A stretch of DNA of 64,000 nt, taken from Lactobacillaceae bacterium L1_55_11 (GTDB lineage: Bacteria > Bacillota > Bacilli > Lactobacillales > Lactobacillaceae). A program made the translations under genes and the position numbers. Numbering within the stretch: the stretch's first letter is position 1; each line of letters starts with the position of its first letter. The notes below the pieces were generated by a model. The model had not been told where the DNA came from. It saw nothing but the letters and a program-made list of their open reading frames with translations, and made no database searches. The DNA is taken from the NCBI GenBank assembly GCA_029433155.1, contig JAQYTT010000004.1:1-64000 (forward strand), written 5' to 3'. This document shows, in pieces, positions 27,478-35,119 of this stretch.

Positions 27478-28572
27478 TTAGGCAGTGGGGAACTTAGCTG
27501 CTGCCCCTTCAGGGACCCGGACCAGGTCACGATCGACCAAGGTTTGGGCAATTTCAACCGTGTTCCAGGCTGCACCCTTCAGCAGGTTATCGGAAACCAC
27601 CCACATGTGGAAGGCGTCATCGTTTTCCAAATCCGGACGAACCCGGCCCACAAAGGTATCACGCTTACCTTCAGCCGTCAGGGGCTGTGGGTAAACCTGG
27701 TTAGCAGGGTCATCTTGCAGAGTAACCCCAGCCGCATCAGCCAGGTCAGCCTGGATTGCCTTCGTCGTAGCGCCGGCACCGGCATCCGTGACAAAGTAAA
27801 CCGCTTCCCCGTGTCCAATCATGATTGGCACCCGGACAGCCGTGCCAGTTACCTTGACGGCGTCAGAGTTCTTATCACCAAACATAATCTTCTTGGTTTC
27901 GTGGATCATCTTCCACTCTTCGTGAGTGTAACCGTCGTCTTCAAAGACATCGATCTGAGGTAGTAGGTTGTAACCCAATGGATAGTGGTGGGGCTGTCCC
28001 TTAACTGGCAAAATTTCAGCCGGCGCAGTCTTACCATGGTTCATCGCCTCGGTTTGGGCCATCATCTCGTCCCAGGCTGCCTTACCAGCGCCCGAAGCGG
28101 CCTGATAAGTAGAAACAATCACCTGCTTCAGGCCGTACTTTTCCTTGATTGGCTGTAGGGCCACAACCATCTGTGTCGTTGAGCAGTTAGGGTTGGCAAT
28201 GATTCCGTTGTGGTCAGCCAAGGCATCGGCGTTAACTTCGGGCACCACCAAAGGTACATTGTCGTTCATCCGCCACTGGCTGGAGTTATCCACGACTACA
28301 GCCCCGCGCTTAACGGCCTCAGGTGCAAACTTAGCTGAAACCGAACCGCCAGCACTGGCCAAAACGATATCAACACCTTCGAAGCTTTCAGGCTTGGCCT
28401 CCTCTACCGTAATGGTCTGACCCTTAAATTCACGGGTCTGGCCTGCTGACTTAGCCGTAGCCAGCAGCTTCAGTGAAGCGACTGGAATGGTTGACTTTGA
28501 CAGCTGGTCGATTAGGCGGCTACCAACAGCACCCGTCGCTCCTAAAATTGCAATATGATATCCTTCGGTCAT
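27478..28572 (-). CDS. asd: Aspartate-semialdehyde dehydrogenase
   Basis: Reduces aspartyl phosphate to aspartate semialdehyde with NADPH, the branch point to lysine/diaminopimelate, threonine and methionine. The 364 residues have the nucleotide-binding GATGAVGSR near 10 and the active-site Cys in NPNCSTTQ near 131. The frame is open for 50 further codons upstream, but that segment is the riboswitch. AGGAGG lies 9 nt before the ATG at 28572. A lysine riboswitch with an attenuator precedes it. Confidence 0.95.
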   Translation of the reverse strand: MTEGYHIAILGATGAVGSRLIDQLSKSTIPVASLKLLATAKSAGQTREFKGQTITVEEAKPESFEGVDIVLASAGGSVSAKFAPEAVKRGAVVVDNSSQWRMNDNVPLVVPEVNADALADHNGIIANPNCSTTQMVVALQPIKEKYGLKQVIVSTYQAASGAGKAAWDEMMAQTEAMNHGKTAPAEILPVKGQPHHYPLGYNLLPQIDVFEDDGYTHEEWKMIHETKKIMFGDKNSDAVKVTGTAVRVPIMIGHGEAVYFVTDAGAGATTKAIQADLADAAGVTLQDDPANQVYPQPLTAEGKRDTFVGRVRPDLENDDAFHMWVVSDNLLKGAAWNTVEIAQTLVDRDLVRVPEGAAAKFPTA

Positions 28573-28599
28573 GGAAATCCCCCTCCTATATTTACCTAC

Positions 28600-28631
28600 A
28601 AAAAAACCATAGCGCCGGTAGGCAACTATGG
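28600..28631 (-). terminator. Riboswitch-controlled attenuator before asd
   Basis: CCATAG/CTATGG stem followed by seven T on the minus strand, upstream of the asd ribosome-binding site. Its 5' arm (CATAG) can instead pair with the 3' strand of riboswitch helix P1 (GCTATG), giving a readable switch. Confidence 0.88.
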
Positions 28632-28651
28632 CATCGAAGCTCATTCTAGTT

Positions 28652-28809
28652 ACATAGCACCCCGTTAAAACGACAGTTTGTAGGCTCTTAACCTGCAACC
28701 CAGCCAACTGATGGTACAGCACCAGCGCTTCGGCTGACCGCCCCTTTCACCTGCTTCACTGTGCCTGTAACACTCCACAGGTTACTGATGTTGGTAGCAA
28801 CCTCTATGT
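28652..28809 (-). promoter_or_regulatory. Lysine riboswitch (L box)
   Basis: P1 is ACATAG (28804-28809) with CTATGT (28652-28657). Inside, in minus-strand order, are the hallmark AGAGGTTGC, GAAAGGGGCGG, GCCGAAGC and TTGGCTGGG elements. Bound lysine should stabilise P1, freeing the attenuator stem at 28600-28631 and stopping asd transcription. Confidence 0.92.
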
Positions 28810-28826
28810 TTCATAAGTTAAATATT

Positions 28827-28856
28827 ATTATATTCTCAGATACTTCTACTTGTCAA
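28827..28856 (-). promoter_or_regulatory. Promoter of asd
   Basis: Consensus TTGACA (28851-28856), 18 nt, TATAAT (28827-28832). The -35 box abuts the stop codon of the upstream ABC-F gene. Confidence 0.85.
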
Positions 28857-30413
28857 CTAATCTTGACTGTCACGGTAGCTCAAGGCCGCCACGTTCAGGG
28901 TTTTGTCCCCCAGTCCCTCGGTGAAACTAGTTTCGTGGGAAACCATGATGACATTGCCCAGGAAGGCCTCGATTGCCCGCCGCAGGGCCTGTTTCGTATC
29001 TTCGTCTAAGTGGTTAGTCGGCTCATCTAAAATCAGGAAGTTACTTGGCTTCATTTCCATGATGGCCAACTTAACCTTGGTCTGCTCCCCTCCAGAAAGT
29101 TGGAAAAGGGGCTTGCTAGCATTTTCCGCGTTAATGCCGGCAGCAGCTAAGCGCTGGCGCAGTTCCTTGGGCTGGGTGGTGGGAAAACGGTCCTGCATTT
29201 CCTGCAAGGGGGTCTTCTGGTCATCATCCCAGGCCAAGTCCTGGTCAAAGTAGTTGACCACTGCTGATGGTGAGAACTCCGAGTCCCCAGCCAGTGGCTT
29301 CAAGTCCCCCAGGATGGACTTAATCAAAGTCGACTTACCAGCCCCGTTAAAGCCCTGGAAGACCAGCTTCTCTCCAGTGGTAACTGAGAAGGTCACCGGT
29401 GACAAAATCGGTTGGTCATAACCGACCGACAGTTCGTTAACCGTCAGGGCGTTAGCCGACTGCGAGTTCACGTAAGGGAAGTTAAACTTGGCCTTCAAGT
29501 TCTCAGCTGGCGGATCAATCTTATCCATCCGGGCCAGCATCTTTTCCCGGGAACGGGCCTGCTTAGAGGTCGAAGCCCGGGCCTTGTTCTTGGCGATGAA
29601 CTTCTCGGCCTTATTGATTTCTTCCTGCTGCTTTTCATACTCACGCAGCTGTTGCTCGGTCCGCTCTTCCTTCTGGCGCATGGCCTTCTTAAAGGAGCCA
29701 CGGTACTTGGTAATCTTACCAAAAGAGACATCAACAATGGCGTTGGTGACCTTGTCTAAGAAATCAAAGTCGTGGGAAATAATCAGGGTTGCCCCTTCAT
29801 AGTCCTGCAAGAAACCTTCCAACCACTGGATGTGGGCGACATCCAAGAAGTTGGTCGGCTCATCGAGGATAATGACATCGTCATTTTCCAGCAGGAGCTT
29901 GGCTAAGATGACCTTGGCCCGCTGACCACCAGACATGTGTTCCAATTCCCGGTCCCGGCCGATGGCTTCCAGCCCCAGCCCACTAATTACGCGTTCAATC
30001 TCAGTGTCGACATCATAAAAACCAGCGGCATCAAGCTCCTCTTGCAGGCGGCCAGCCCGCTCCAAGAGCTTGTCATCCATGGTTTCGGCGTACTTCTCGT
30101 AAAGCTCAGTGGCCCGCTTTTGCTTGTCATATAGGTCCTTGTAAGCAGTGTGCAGGAAATCCACCAGGGTCAGGCCCTCTGGAATCTCAGCATACTGGTC
30201 CAGGTAACCAATTTTTAGGCCCTTTTGCCATTCAATCTTACCCGAAAGGGGCAGGACCTGGTTGGTAATAATCTTAATCAAGGTTGACTTGCCGGCCCCG
30301 TTTTGACCGACAATCCCCATGTGCTCGCCTGGTTGTAATTCAAAGGCGGCATCTTCGTATAAAGTTTTCTCGGCATAAGCCATGCTTAAGCCGCTAACGT
30401 CTAGTAATCCCAT
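28857..30413 (-). CDS. ABC-F family ATPase
   Basis: A soluble 518-residue protein with two ABC domains and no membrane part, so a ribosome-associated translation factor or antibiotic-protection type rather than a transporter. Walker A GQNGAGKST and GFNGAGKST; signatures MSGGQRAK and LSGGEQTK; Walker B IILDEPTNFLD and LILDEPTNHLD. The charged linker (about 235-310) is the usual P-site tRNA interaction motif. The exact subfamily was not resolved. No Shine-Dalgarno precedes the ATG at 30413. Instead TGATAAACT ends 7 nt upstream, pointing to a leaderless mRNA. A 12-codon upstream extension to 30449 is the alternative. Confidence 0.88.
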   Translation of the reverse strand: MGLLDVSGLSMAYAEKTLYEDAAFELQPGEHMGIVGQNGAGKSTLIKIITNQVLPLSGKIEWQKGLKIGYLDQYAEIPEGLTLVDFLHTAYKDLYDKQKRATELYEKYAETMDDKLLERAGRLQEELDAAGFYDVDTEIERVISGLGLEAIGRDRELEHMSGGQRAKVILAKLLLENDDVIILDEPTNFLDVAHIQWLEGFLQDYEGATLIISHDFDFLDKVTNAIVDVSFGKITKYRGSFKKAMRQKEERTEQQLREYEKQQEEINKAEKFIAKNKARASTSKQARSREKMLARMDKIDPPAENLKAKFNFPYVNSQSANALTVNELSVGYDQPILSPVTFSVTTGEKLVFQGFNGAGKSTLIKSILGDLKPLAGDSEFSPSAVVNYFDQDLAWDDDQKTPLQEMQDRFPTTQPKELRQRLAAAGINAENASKPLFQLSGGEQTKVKLAIMEMKPSNFLILDEPTNHLDEDTKQALRRAIEAFLGNVIMVSHETSFTEGLGDKTLNVAALSYRDSQD

Positions 30414-30420
30414 AGAGTTT

Positions 30421-30429
30421 AGTTTATCA
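30421..30429 (-). promoter_or_regulatory. Extended -10 box for a leaderless ABC-F mRNA
   Basis: TGATAAACT on the minus strand. Seven bases separate it from the ATG, so transcription should begin at or next to the start codon. Confidence 0.5.
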
Positions 30430-30509
30430 CAGATTGGTGGTCTGGGCATGGCAGCAATGGCCTAATATCGCTATACTGAAAGGGATAAAAGACTAACCCG
30501 AGGACTCGA

Positions 30510-30839
30510 ATGAAACCACGCAAGCTCAACCACAAAACCATCCCCGCTACAGATCCCGACCGGGCCTACCGCTTCTGGCGGGACGTTTTTGACCTGCCCC
30601 AGGCCGGTGACAGCCAGCACCGGCACCTGCAACTGGACCAGAGCGAGATCACCTTTGTCCCCGGTCCAGCCAGCGACCAGCTCGAACTGCTAGTCCGCGA
30701 TCACCAAAAGGAACTGCGCCAACACCTGCGTAACAACTTCATACCGATTATTACGGAGGAGGAACGCTTTAATCACAAAATCGCCTTCACCATCCGTGAC
30801 TCCGAGGGCAACTTGGTGACCATCGAGGCCAACCAGTAA
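30510..30839 (+). CDS. Small VOC/glyoxalase-fold protein
   Basis: A 109-residue protein with the paired beta-alpha-beta-beta-beta layout of the vicinal oxygen chelate fold: NHKTIPATDPDRAYRFWRDV near the start and a closing RDSEGNLVTIEAN strand. Several His and Glu residues could bind a metal, but the substrate cannot be read from the sequence. GAGGA precedes the ATG. Single gene, divergent from the ABC-F gene, with a TATACT box near 30473. Confidence 0.75.
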   Translation: MKPRKLNHKTIPATDPDRAYRFWRDVFDLPQAGDSQHRHLQLDQSEITFVPGPASDQLELLVRDHQKELRQHLRNNFIPIITEEERFNHKIAFTIRDSEGNLVTIEANQ

Positions 30840-30888
30840 GGCGCCCCCAGTAGGCACGGCCAATAAGGCACCATTCTATAATTTCTAA

Positions 30889-30917
30889 TTGTCCCCATCC
30901 CCGCAGCGTGGTATACT
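30889..30917 (+). promoter_or_regulatory. Promoter of tRNA-Lys
   Basis: TTGTCC (30889-30894), 17 nt, TATACT (30912-30917), 16 nt before the mature tRNA. Confidence 0.75.
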
Positions 30918-30933
30918 AATAAAGTTGTCAATT

Positions 30934-31006
30934 GGTCAGCTAGCTCAGTTGGTAGAGCAACGGACTCTTAATCCGTGGGTCCAGGGTTCGAGCCCCTGGC
31001 TGACCA
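30934..31006 (+). tRNA. tRNA-Lys (anticodon CTT)
   Basis: Acceptor stem GGTCAGC/GCTGACC, D-arm with AGCTCAGTTGGTAGAGCA, anticodon stem ACGGA/TCCGT with loop CTCTTAA (CTT), and T-loop GGTTCGAGC. The discriminator is A. CCA is not encoded (CTA follows). Its own promoter and terminator flank it. Confidence 0.97.
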
Positions 31007-31008
31007 CT

Positions 31009-31036
31009 AAAAAGCACCCATCTGGGTGCTTTTTTA
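31009..31036 (+). terminator. Terminator of tRNA-Lys
   Basis: AAGCACCCA/TGGGTGCTT stem followed by T6. Confidence 0.9.
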
Positions 31037-31126
31037 TTGTCTAATTACGCGATGGTAACAGCTTGTGACAACCTTTTACCAGCCGACGTGGCATGCTGGA
31101 CTTATCAAGAAAAAAGGAGGTCCCTT

Positions 31127-31717
31127 ATGGCCACTATGGGCACCACTCTACAAGATAAGCGTTTAGCACTGGGATTAAGCCAGGCCGAGGTAGCCAATCA
31201 GCTCCACGTTAGCCGACAAACGATTTCCTACTGGGAAAACGACCGCCGCCAACCCGACATCGTTAGTCTAATTAAACTCAGCAAAATCTACCACTTGTCC
31301 TTGGACGACCTGGTGAAAAACGACCCCAAGGTCATTAAAAAAATCGAAGCTGAGCAGCGAGAACTAGCATACAGCCGGTCCACCACTCTGAAAATCTTAT
31401 CCCTGGTGAGTTTGGTGGTAGCGGTCCTCTTAATCGCCACTGTAATCAGCTTCGTCGGCCTGCACTGGCTCTCAGTAATTGAGTTCCGGATTGTCGCCAC
31501 TGGCTTAATCTTTGTCCTGACCTTCCTGGCTTCAGCACCGGTCTTCTTGGTTACGCCACCGCAAAATCCGGAACCAGTATTCATTAAACGTCCTAAACTG
31601 GGCAAAACTCACCTAGGCTATGGCACCAACGTTAATCCGCGTAACTACTGGGGCTTGGGGATTTACCTGCTCGCCTTCCTCCTAGTAACCACCGTAATCT
31701 GGATTCTGCCTCACTAA
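31127..31717 (+). CDS. Xre-family regulator with C-terminal membrane helices
   Basis: 196 residues. Residues 7-65 form a helix-turn-helix of the Cro/CI type (ALGLSQAEVANQLHVSRQ, then TISYWENDRRQPD). Three hydrophobic segments follow (about 88-110, 117-140, 173-193). HTH proteins tethered to the membrane often sense envelope stress or peptides. AAGGAGG lies 6 nt before the ATG at 31127; the upstream extension to 31037 is not used. It directly precedes a gene family of unknown function with a palindromic promoter. Confidence 0.85.
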   Translation: MATMGTTLQDKRLALGLSQAEVANQLHVSRQTISYWENDRRQPDIVSLIKLSKIYHLSLDDLVKNDPKVIKKIEAEQRELAYSRSTTLKILSLVSLVVAVLLIATVISFVGLHWLSVIEFRIVATGLIFVLTFLASAPVFLVTPPQNPEPVFIKRPKLGKTHLGYGTNVNPRNYWGLGIYLLAFLLVTTVIWILPH

Positions 31718-31718
31718 A

Positions 31719-31746
31719 CACAAAGACCCTCCACGGGTCTTTTTTG
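31719..31746 (+). terminator. Terminator of the Xre gene
   Basis: AAAGACCC/GGGTCTTT stem followed by T6. Confidence 0.88.
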
Positions 31747-31775
31747 TTTACGAAATTTCCAATTTCGACTATGCT
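31747..31775 (+). promoter_or_regulatory. Promoter with internal palindrome, before the unknown gene pair
   Basis: TTTACG (31747-31752), 17 nt, TATGCT (31770-31775). A perfect inverted repeat CGAAATT-tcc-AATTTCG (31751-31767) fills the end of the -35 box and most of the spacer, a classical repressor position. Confidence 0.55.
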
Positions 31776-31807
31776 GGACTGGACAGCAGATAGACAGGAG
31801 GTCCGCT

Positions 31808-32182
31808 ATGCCAAGTCCAGAACGTTACTACAAAATGACCGACAATGAACAGATTTTGTTCAACTCCTTGAGCGAAATCGCCCTGAAGCTAAACGATGAT
31901 AACCGCAATCCCGTCTCCCTATCGCTGTTTTTATGGGAAATGGGCTTTGACGACCCTGATGCCAAGGACAAGCTCTTTAAGGCCGCCATGGCCGTCGTCC
32001 TAAATTCGGACAATCCGCTGGAATTAAGGCGCCAAGATTTTTACCGTGAATTTGCAAAAGTATCAGATGAATTTACCGACCCTGATAAGGATAAGATCTT
32101 GATTCAGTATATTTTGCGGTGGTTTGGTTTGAACTACACACCAATCTTGTACACCCTCGCTGACAACATGCTAAAGGACTGA
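31808..32182 (+). CDS. Unknown 124-residue protein, family member 1
   Basis: Not recognised. An all-helical soluble protein with no signal peptide. It shares a pattern with the next gene and with the broken gene at 32594-32968: MT.NEQILFNS near the start, then PVSLSLFLW near residues 35-43, and a WFGLNYTP-type motif near the end. AGGAGG lies 7 nt before the ATG. Clusters of such paralogues next to a regulator can be immunity or stress proteins, but nothing here proves it. Confidence 0.75.
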   Translation: MPSPERYYKMTDNEQILFNSLSEIALKLNDDNRNPVSLSLFLWEMGFDDPDAKDKLFKAAMAVVLNSDNPLELRRQDFYREFAKVSDEFTDPDKDKILIQYILRWFGLNYTPILYTLADNMLKD

Positions 32183-32185
32183 GCT

Positions 32186-32557
32186 ATGACGATAAATGCC
32201 AACCGCTACAAAAATCTCACGGCCTACGAAAAAATCCTGTTTAATAGCGTCGATGAAACGGCTATCAAACTAGGCGATAGCAAGCGCAACCCAATATCCA
32301 TCTCCCTCTTTTTATGGAAGTTAGGCATCGACAATCCCAAAGCCAAGGACAAAATCATCCATGCCACCTTACAAATCGTGATGAATGCCGACGATAAAAT
32401 GTCATTAACTGCCCTGGATTTCGCCCGTAAATTTGCCCAACTATACGATGTCTTTACTGGCACTGAAAAAGACACCGATGCAGTCATTTACATCCTGACC
32501 TGGATGGGCCTCAATGGTTTTATCCACGTTTATGCGGTGTCACAAAATATTGTTTAA
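32186..32557 (+). CDS. Unknown 123-residue protein, family member 2
   Basis: Paralogue of the gene just upstream, only 3 nt away, so the two form an operon. Shared positions include EKILFNS, NPISISLFLWKLG near residues 35-47, and LTWMGLN near the C-terminus. Overall similarity by eye is moderate, with the N-terminal half best conserved, so the duplication is not recent. No catalytic motif or membrane segment was seen. Confidence 0.75.
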   Translation: MTINANRYKNLTAYEKILFNSVDETAIKLGDSKRNPISISLFLWKLGIDNPKAKDKIIHATLQIVMNADDKMSLTALDFARKFAQLYDVFTGTEKDTDAVIYILTWMGLNGFIHVYAVSQNIV

Positions 32558-32594
32558 ACAAAAAAGCCAAGCCCATTCGGACTTGGTTTTTTAT
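32556..32594. terminator. Bidirectional terminator, left member of a direct-repeat pair
   Basis: An A-run, a stem of CCAAG with CTTGG, and a T-run. This 39-bp stretch recurs with one mismatch at 33003-33041, bracketing the broken gene between them. Confidence 0.85.
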
Positions 32595-32968
32595 CATTCA
32601 TTTTCTATATTTTTTGCAATTGGATATGCTAGTGGATAAACATGTAGACCAAACCACGTAAGCAGCTCAATAATTAGTTGCTTATCCTGTTTTGGATTAC
32701 CAAATTCACTCGATACTTGAGCGAAAGCTTGACTAAAGTCATTAACTGCTAATTTCAATGGCTCCTCGGCCTTTAAAATTGTCCGATTAATTGCACTCAT
32801 CAATTCGTCTTTGAGTGTTGGACTATCAAATCCCAAATGTCATAAAATTAATGACGGTGATACTGGTGCACCTTCTTCACTTTGAAGATGAAGCGCAATA
32901 TCGTCCGCAATATGAAATAAAATCTGTTCATTATTAGTCATATTCTTATAACGATCTTCATTTAACAT
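32594..32968 (-). pseudogene. Third family member, interrupted by a TGA at codon 43
   Basis: Read on the minus strand from the ATG at 32968, the frame codes for MLNEDRYKNMTNNEQILF, then PSLIL, then TGA (32840-32842), then HLGFDSPTLKDEL and on to a stop at 32594. Total length is 124 codons, the same as family member 1. The TGA falls exactly where both intact paralogues have Trp43 (SLFLW), so a single TGG-to-TGA change explains it. The region is AT-richer than its surroundings. A shorter in-frame ORF (80 codons) survives after the stop but lacks the conserved N-terminus. Confidence 0.85.
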
Positions 32969-33002
32969 TTTTATACCTAATTTTCCTCGTTTCTCATGAT
33001 TA

Positions 33003-33041
33003 AAACAAAAAAGCCAAGTCCATTCGGACTTGGTTTTTTAT
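33003..33041. terminator. Bidirectional terminator, right member of a direct-repeat pair; ends the hydrolase gene
   Basis: Same 39-bp sequence as 32556-32594 with one C/T difference. On the minus strand it directly follows the hydrolase stop codon. Confidence 0.85.
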
Positions 33042-33046
33042 GTAGG

Positions 33047-34564
33047 TTAAACTTGACGGTAAACGTAAGTGTATGGCGCTTCGCCGTCGGCCTTGGCCAC
33101 CTTGTTGTAGTACTGGTCGTATGGCAGTTCACTGACGGCAGTGCCAGTAGCACCACCAGTATAGTAGCTGACCGAAATGGCCTTCGCATTTGGATCATTT
33201 GAACTAATCACTTGAACGTGACCGGCAGCACCGTTAGAAGCACCCTTTTGACCCCAAATAACGATATCACCCTTCTGGGCATCCCATGACTGGTTCTCTG
33301 CAATCAGCTTGTAACCATTCTGGGTAAGATAGCTGTGCAAGCTATCCGTATTATATAAGTAAGCAGGTTGACTAGCACCGGCCTCGTAAAGAGCCTCAGT
33401 CATGGCACCGGAACAATCAGCCGTGCCATCAGTCCCATTCCGGGAGCCGCTCATGCTATAAGTCAGCTTACCTTCATTGTTGTAGAACCAGTTGACCAAC
33501 TTGTCGTTGTCGACCTTGTGGGCACTGGCAGTAGTACTAGTCGAAACGGGTACCGCTGCGGCAGCGACCTGGCTGGCACTGGTTGACTGGCTAGCAGAAG
33601 CCGCCTGGTTCGCGGTCGTTGACTGGGCCTGGGAAGTGGCCGTAGTCTGGGCACTTTCAGAGGCATTCATCGAACCATAAATCTGGTTCAAGTCCTGGCT
33701 AACGCCGGTGTGATCAGCCGTGTCACCAACCGCCTGAGTAGTGCTCTGACTGCTTGCAACGTTAGTTACCACTGGCTTAGCAGCAGTGGACTGACTTGAC
33801 TGGCTGTTTACCACTGGCGTTACTGGGGCCTGACTATCAGCGGCACTTTCAGCCGGCAGACGGTAAGCAGGGGCCGCAGCAGCGGCAGCCTGCTGGCTAC
33901 CCTGTTGAGAAGCAGCCGCTGAGGTTGACACGGACAGGCTGCTAGCAGCCTGGTTATCAGCCGCAGTTGATGCAGCAGCACTGCCAGCCGTACTTGCACT
34001 GGCACTACCGGCGTTAGCATTGGCTGCCACCACGTCTTGCGCCTGTGGCGTTGCCTCAGTTGGGGCAGCTAGGCCCTGGTTAGGGTCAACGACTAAGAGC
34101 TTGCTGCCTTGGTCGTCACTAGCAGCGGCTGGCACCACGCTTTGGCTGCTGACCTGGTAACCGGCATCCGCCAGGCTACCCTGCGCTTGGGCCTGATCGC
34201 TGAGCTTGTAGCCCGCTAGAATCATCCCCTCGCTAGGTAGGTGGAAGCGCTGGGCCAAGTCGGCAGCAGTCGTGTCATAGTTAGCAGCGATGGTATCGAG
34301 GGTATCACCCCACTGAACCTGGTAGTCAGCCGCATCGGCCGGCTTACCCTGCTGAGCAATCTGGTCACGGACCTGGTCAGCCGTATTCTGGACCCAGTTA
34401 CTCTGTCCATCCTTTTTAGAACCGGGACGGTCATCTGCCTTAACTTGGGCAGACTGCGTTAGGAGTGATGCTGGCAGCATCGCACTAGTAACCATTAACG
34501 TTGTGGCACCCGCATTCACAAAATGTTTAGCAGCCTTCTTTTGCCGCACTTGTTTCGGCCTCAT
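33047..34564 (-). CDS. Secreted LysM peptidoglycan hydrolase (NlpC/P60-like amidase)
   Basis: 505 residues. A signal peptide (about 1-45, ending TQSAQVKAD), a LysM domain (about 80-125; YQVQWGDTLDTIAANY), a long Ala/Ser/Gln-rich linker (about 150-350), and a C-terminal cysteine-peptidase-type domain (about 360-505) with the putative catalytic Cys in GTADCSGAM and His in GAAGHVQVIS. The fold resembles bacteriophage-type peptidoglycan amidases (Amidase_5/NlpC). The ATG at 34564 is preferred over an upstream TTG inside the ribosome-binding site. A WalR box and a structured leader lie upstream, so control by WalRK is likely. Confidence 0.88.
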   Translation of the reverse strand: MRPKQVRQKKAAKHFVNAGATTLMVTSAMLPASLLTQSAQVKADDRPGSKKDGQSNWVQNTADQVRDQIAQQGKPADAADYQVQWGDTLDTIAANYDTTAADLAQRFHLPSEGMILAGYKLSDQAQAQGSLADAGYQVSSQSVVPAAASDDQGSKLLVVDPNQGLAAPTEATPQAQDVVAANANAGSASASTAGSAAASTAADNQAASSLSVSTSAAASQQGSQQAAAAAAPAYRLPAESAADSQAPVTPVVNSQSSQSTAAKPVVTNVASSQSTTQAVGDTADHTGVSQDLNQIYGSMNASESAQTTATSQAQSTTANQAASASQSTSASQVAAAAVPVSTSTTASAHKVDNDKLVNWFYNNEGKLTYSMSGSRNGTDGTADCSGAMTEALYEAGASQPAYLYNTDSLHSYLTQNGYKLIAENQSWDAQKGDIVIWGQKGASNGAAGHVQVISSNDPNAKAISVSYYTGGATGTAVSELPYDQYYNKVAKADGEAPYTYVYRQV

Positions 34565-34630
34565 AGTTCCTAAGTCCTCCAAGAAAAGTAGTGTATCTGA
34601 ATTCTATACTATCAAATCCATCAGCGAATT

Positions 34631-34647
34631 TGTAAAATAATTGTAAA
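34631..34647 (+). promoter_or_regulatory. WalR (YycF) binding site
   Basis: TGTAAA, five bases, TGTAAA: a perfect match to the WalR consensus of two TGTWAH hexamers 5 nt apart. It is 67 nt upstream of a cell-wall hydrolase, the standard WalR target class, and walR and walK are in this window. Confidence 0.75.
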
Positions 34648-34714
34648 AAATTCTTAAAATTTGTAATAAAAGGTTAAAGGCCCGGCAGCAAAACGTTGCC
34701 CTTAAGCGGTTTTG

Positions 34715-34970
34715 CTTTGCTACTAAATAGCCGACGCCCCCGGTCCAGCTTAGAAAGCCTGGCTGACATCAGTCAAAGTCTCAACCCGGACCGGATTATT
34801 ACCCATTCCCATAATCACAGGACCAAGTTAAAAAGTGGTCCCAGTTATAGCTGTCCAAATTATAGTCCGATTCTTCACAAAAATCACCCCCAAACATCTG
34901 TTCAAGGGCAGCCTTAAGCCCTTTTCACCGAATGGGATTCGGTTCAACCAGGGATAACCATGCCCTGGCA
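34715..34970 (-). promoter_or_regulatory. Structured leader, candidate c-di-AMP (ydaO-yuaA) riboswitch
   Basis: On the minus strand a series of strong stems: CCAGGG/CCCTGG, ACCGAAT/ATTCGGT, AAGGGC/GCCCTT, GGACCA/TGGTCC and CCGGTCC/GGACCGG. Pieces resembling the ydaO class are GGTTGAACCGAATCC, TTTGGGGGTGAT and GATGTCAGCCAGGC. ydaO riboswitches often precede wall hydrolases. The fit is partial, so the structure is certain but the class is not. Confidence 0.5.
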
Positions 34971-35067
34971 GCGCCTTTTTATTAGAACTTTCTATCGGCA
35001 TAATTAACGGAATTTTTTCAACCTTACCAGTTAAATAACGAACTAGAACGTTTGTTTTCCCCCGAAA

Positions 35068-35104
35068 CCAAACAAAAAACCCAGGACAATCCTGGGCTTT
35101 TTGT
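35068..35104 (-). terminator. Terminator of the aminotransferase-tautomerase operon
   Basis: GCCCAGGA/TCCTGGG stem followed by T6 on the minus strand. Confidence 0.88.
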
Positions 35105-35119
35105 GCTAGTAAAACCTCA

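Larger units (their letters stand above)
34565..35067. other. Long non-coding upstream region of the hydrolase gene
   Basis: About 500 bp without a credible gene. It holds a WalR box (34631-34647) and a further TGTAAT half-site at 34662, an 8-bp hairpin AGCAAAAC/GTTTTGCT (34687-34716) and a multi-hairpin element (34715-34970). I found no clear -35/-10 pair; TATAGA near 34597 and TAATAA near 34980 are weak candidates on the minus strand. Confidence 0.8.

Noticed and set aside
32840-32842. TGA as selenocysteine or reassigned Trp codon
   Set aside because: The intact paralogues use TGG, no selenocysteine machinery or hairpin is seen, and other genes in the window end in TGA (for example prfC).
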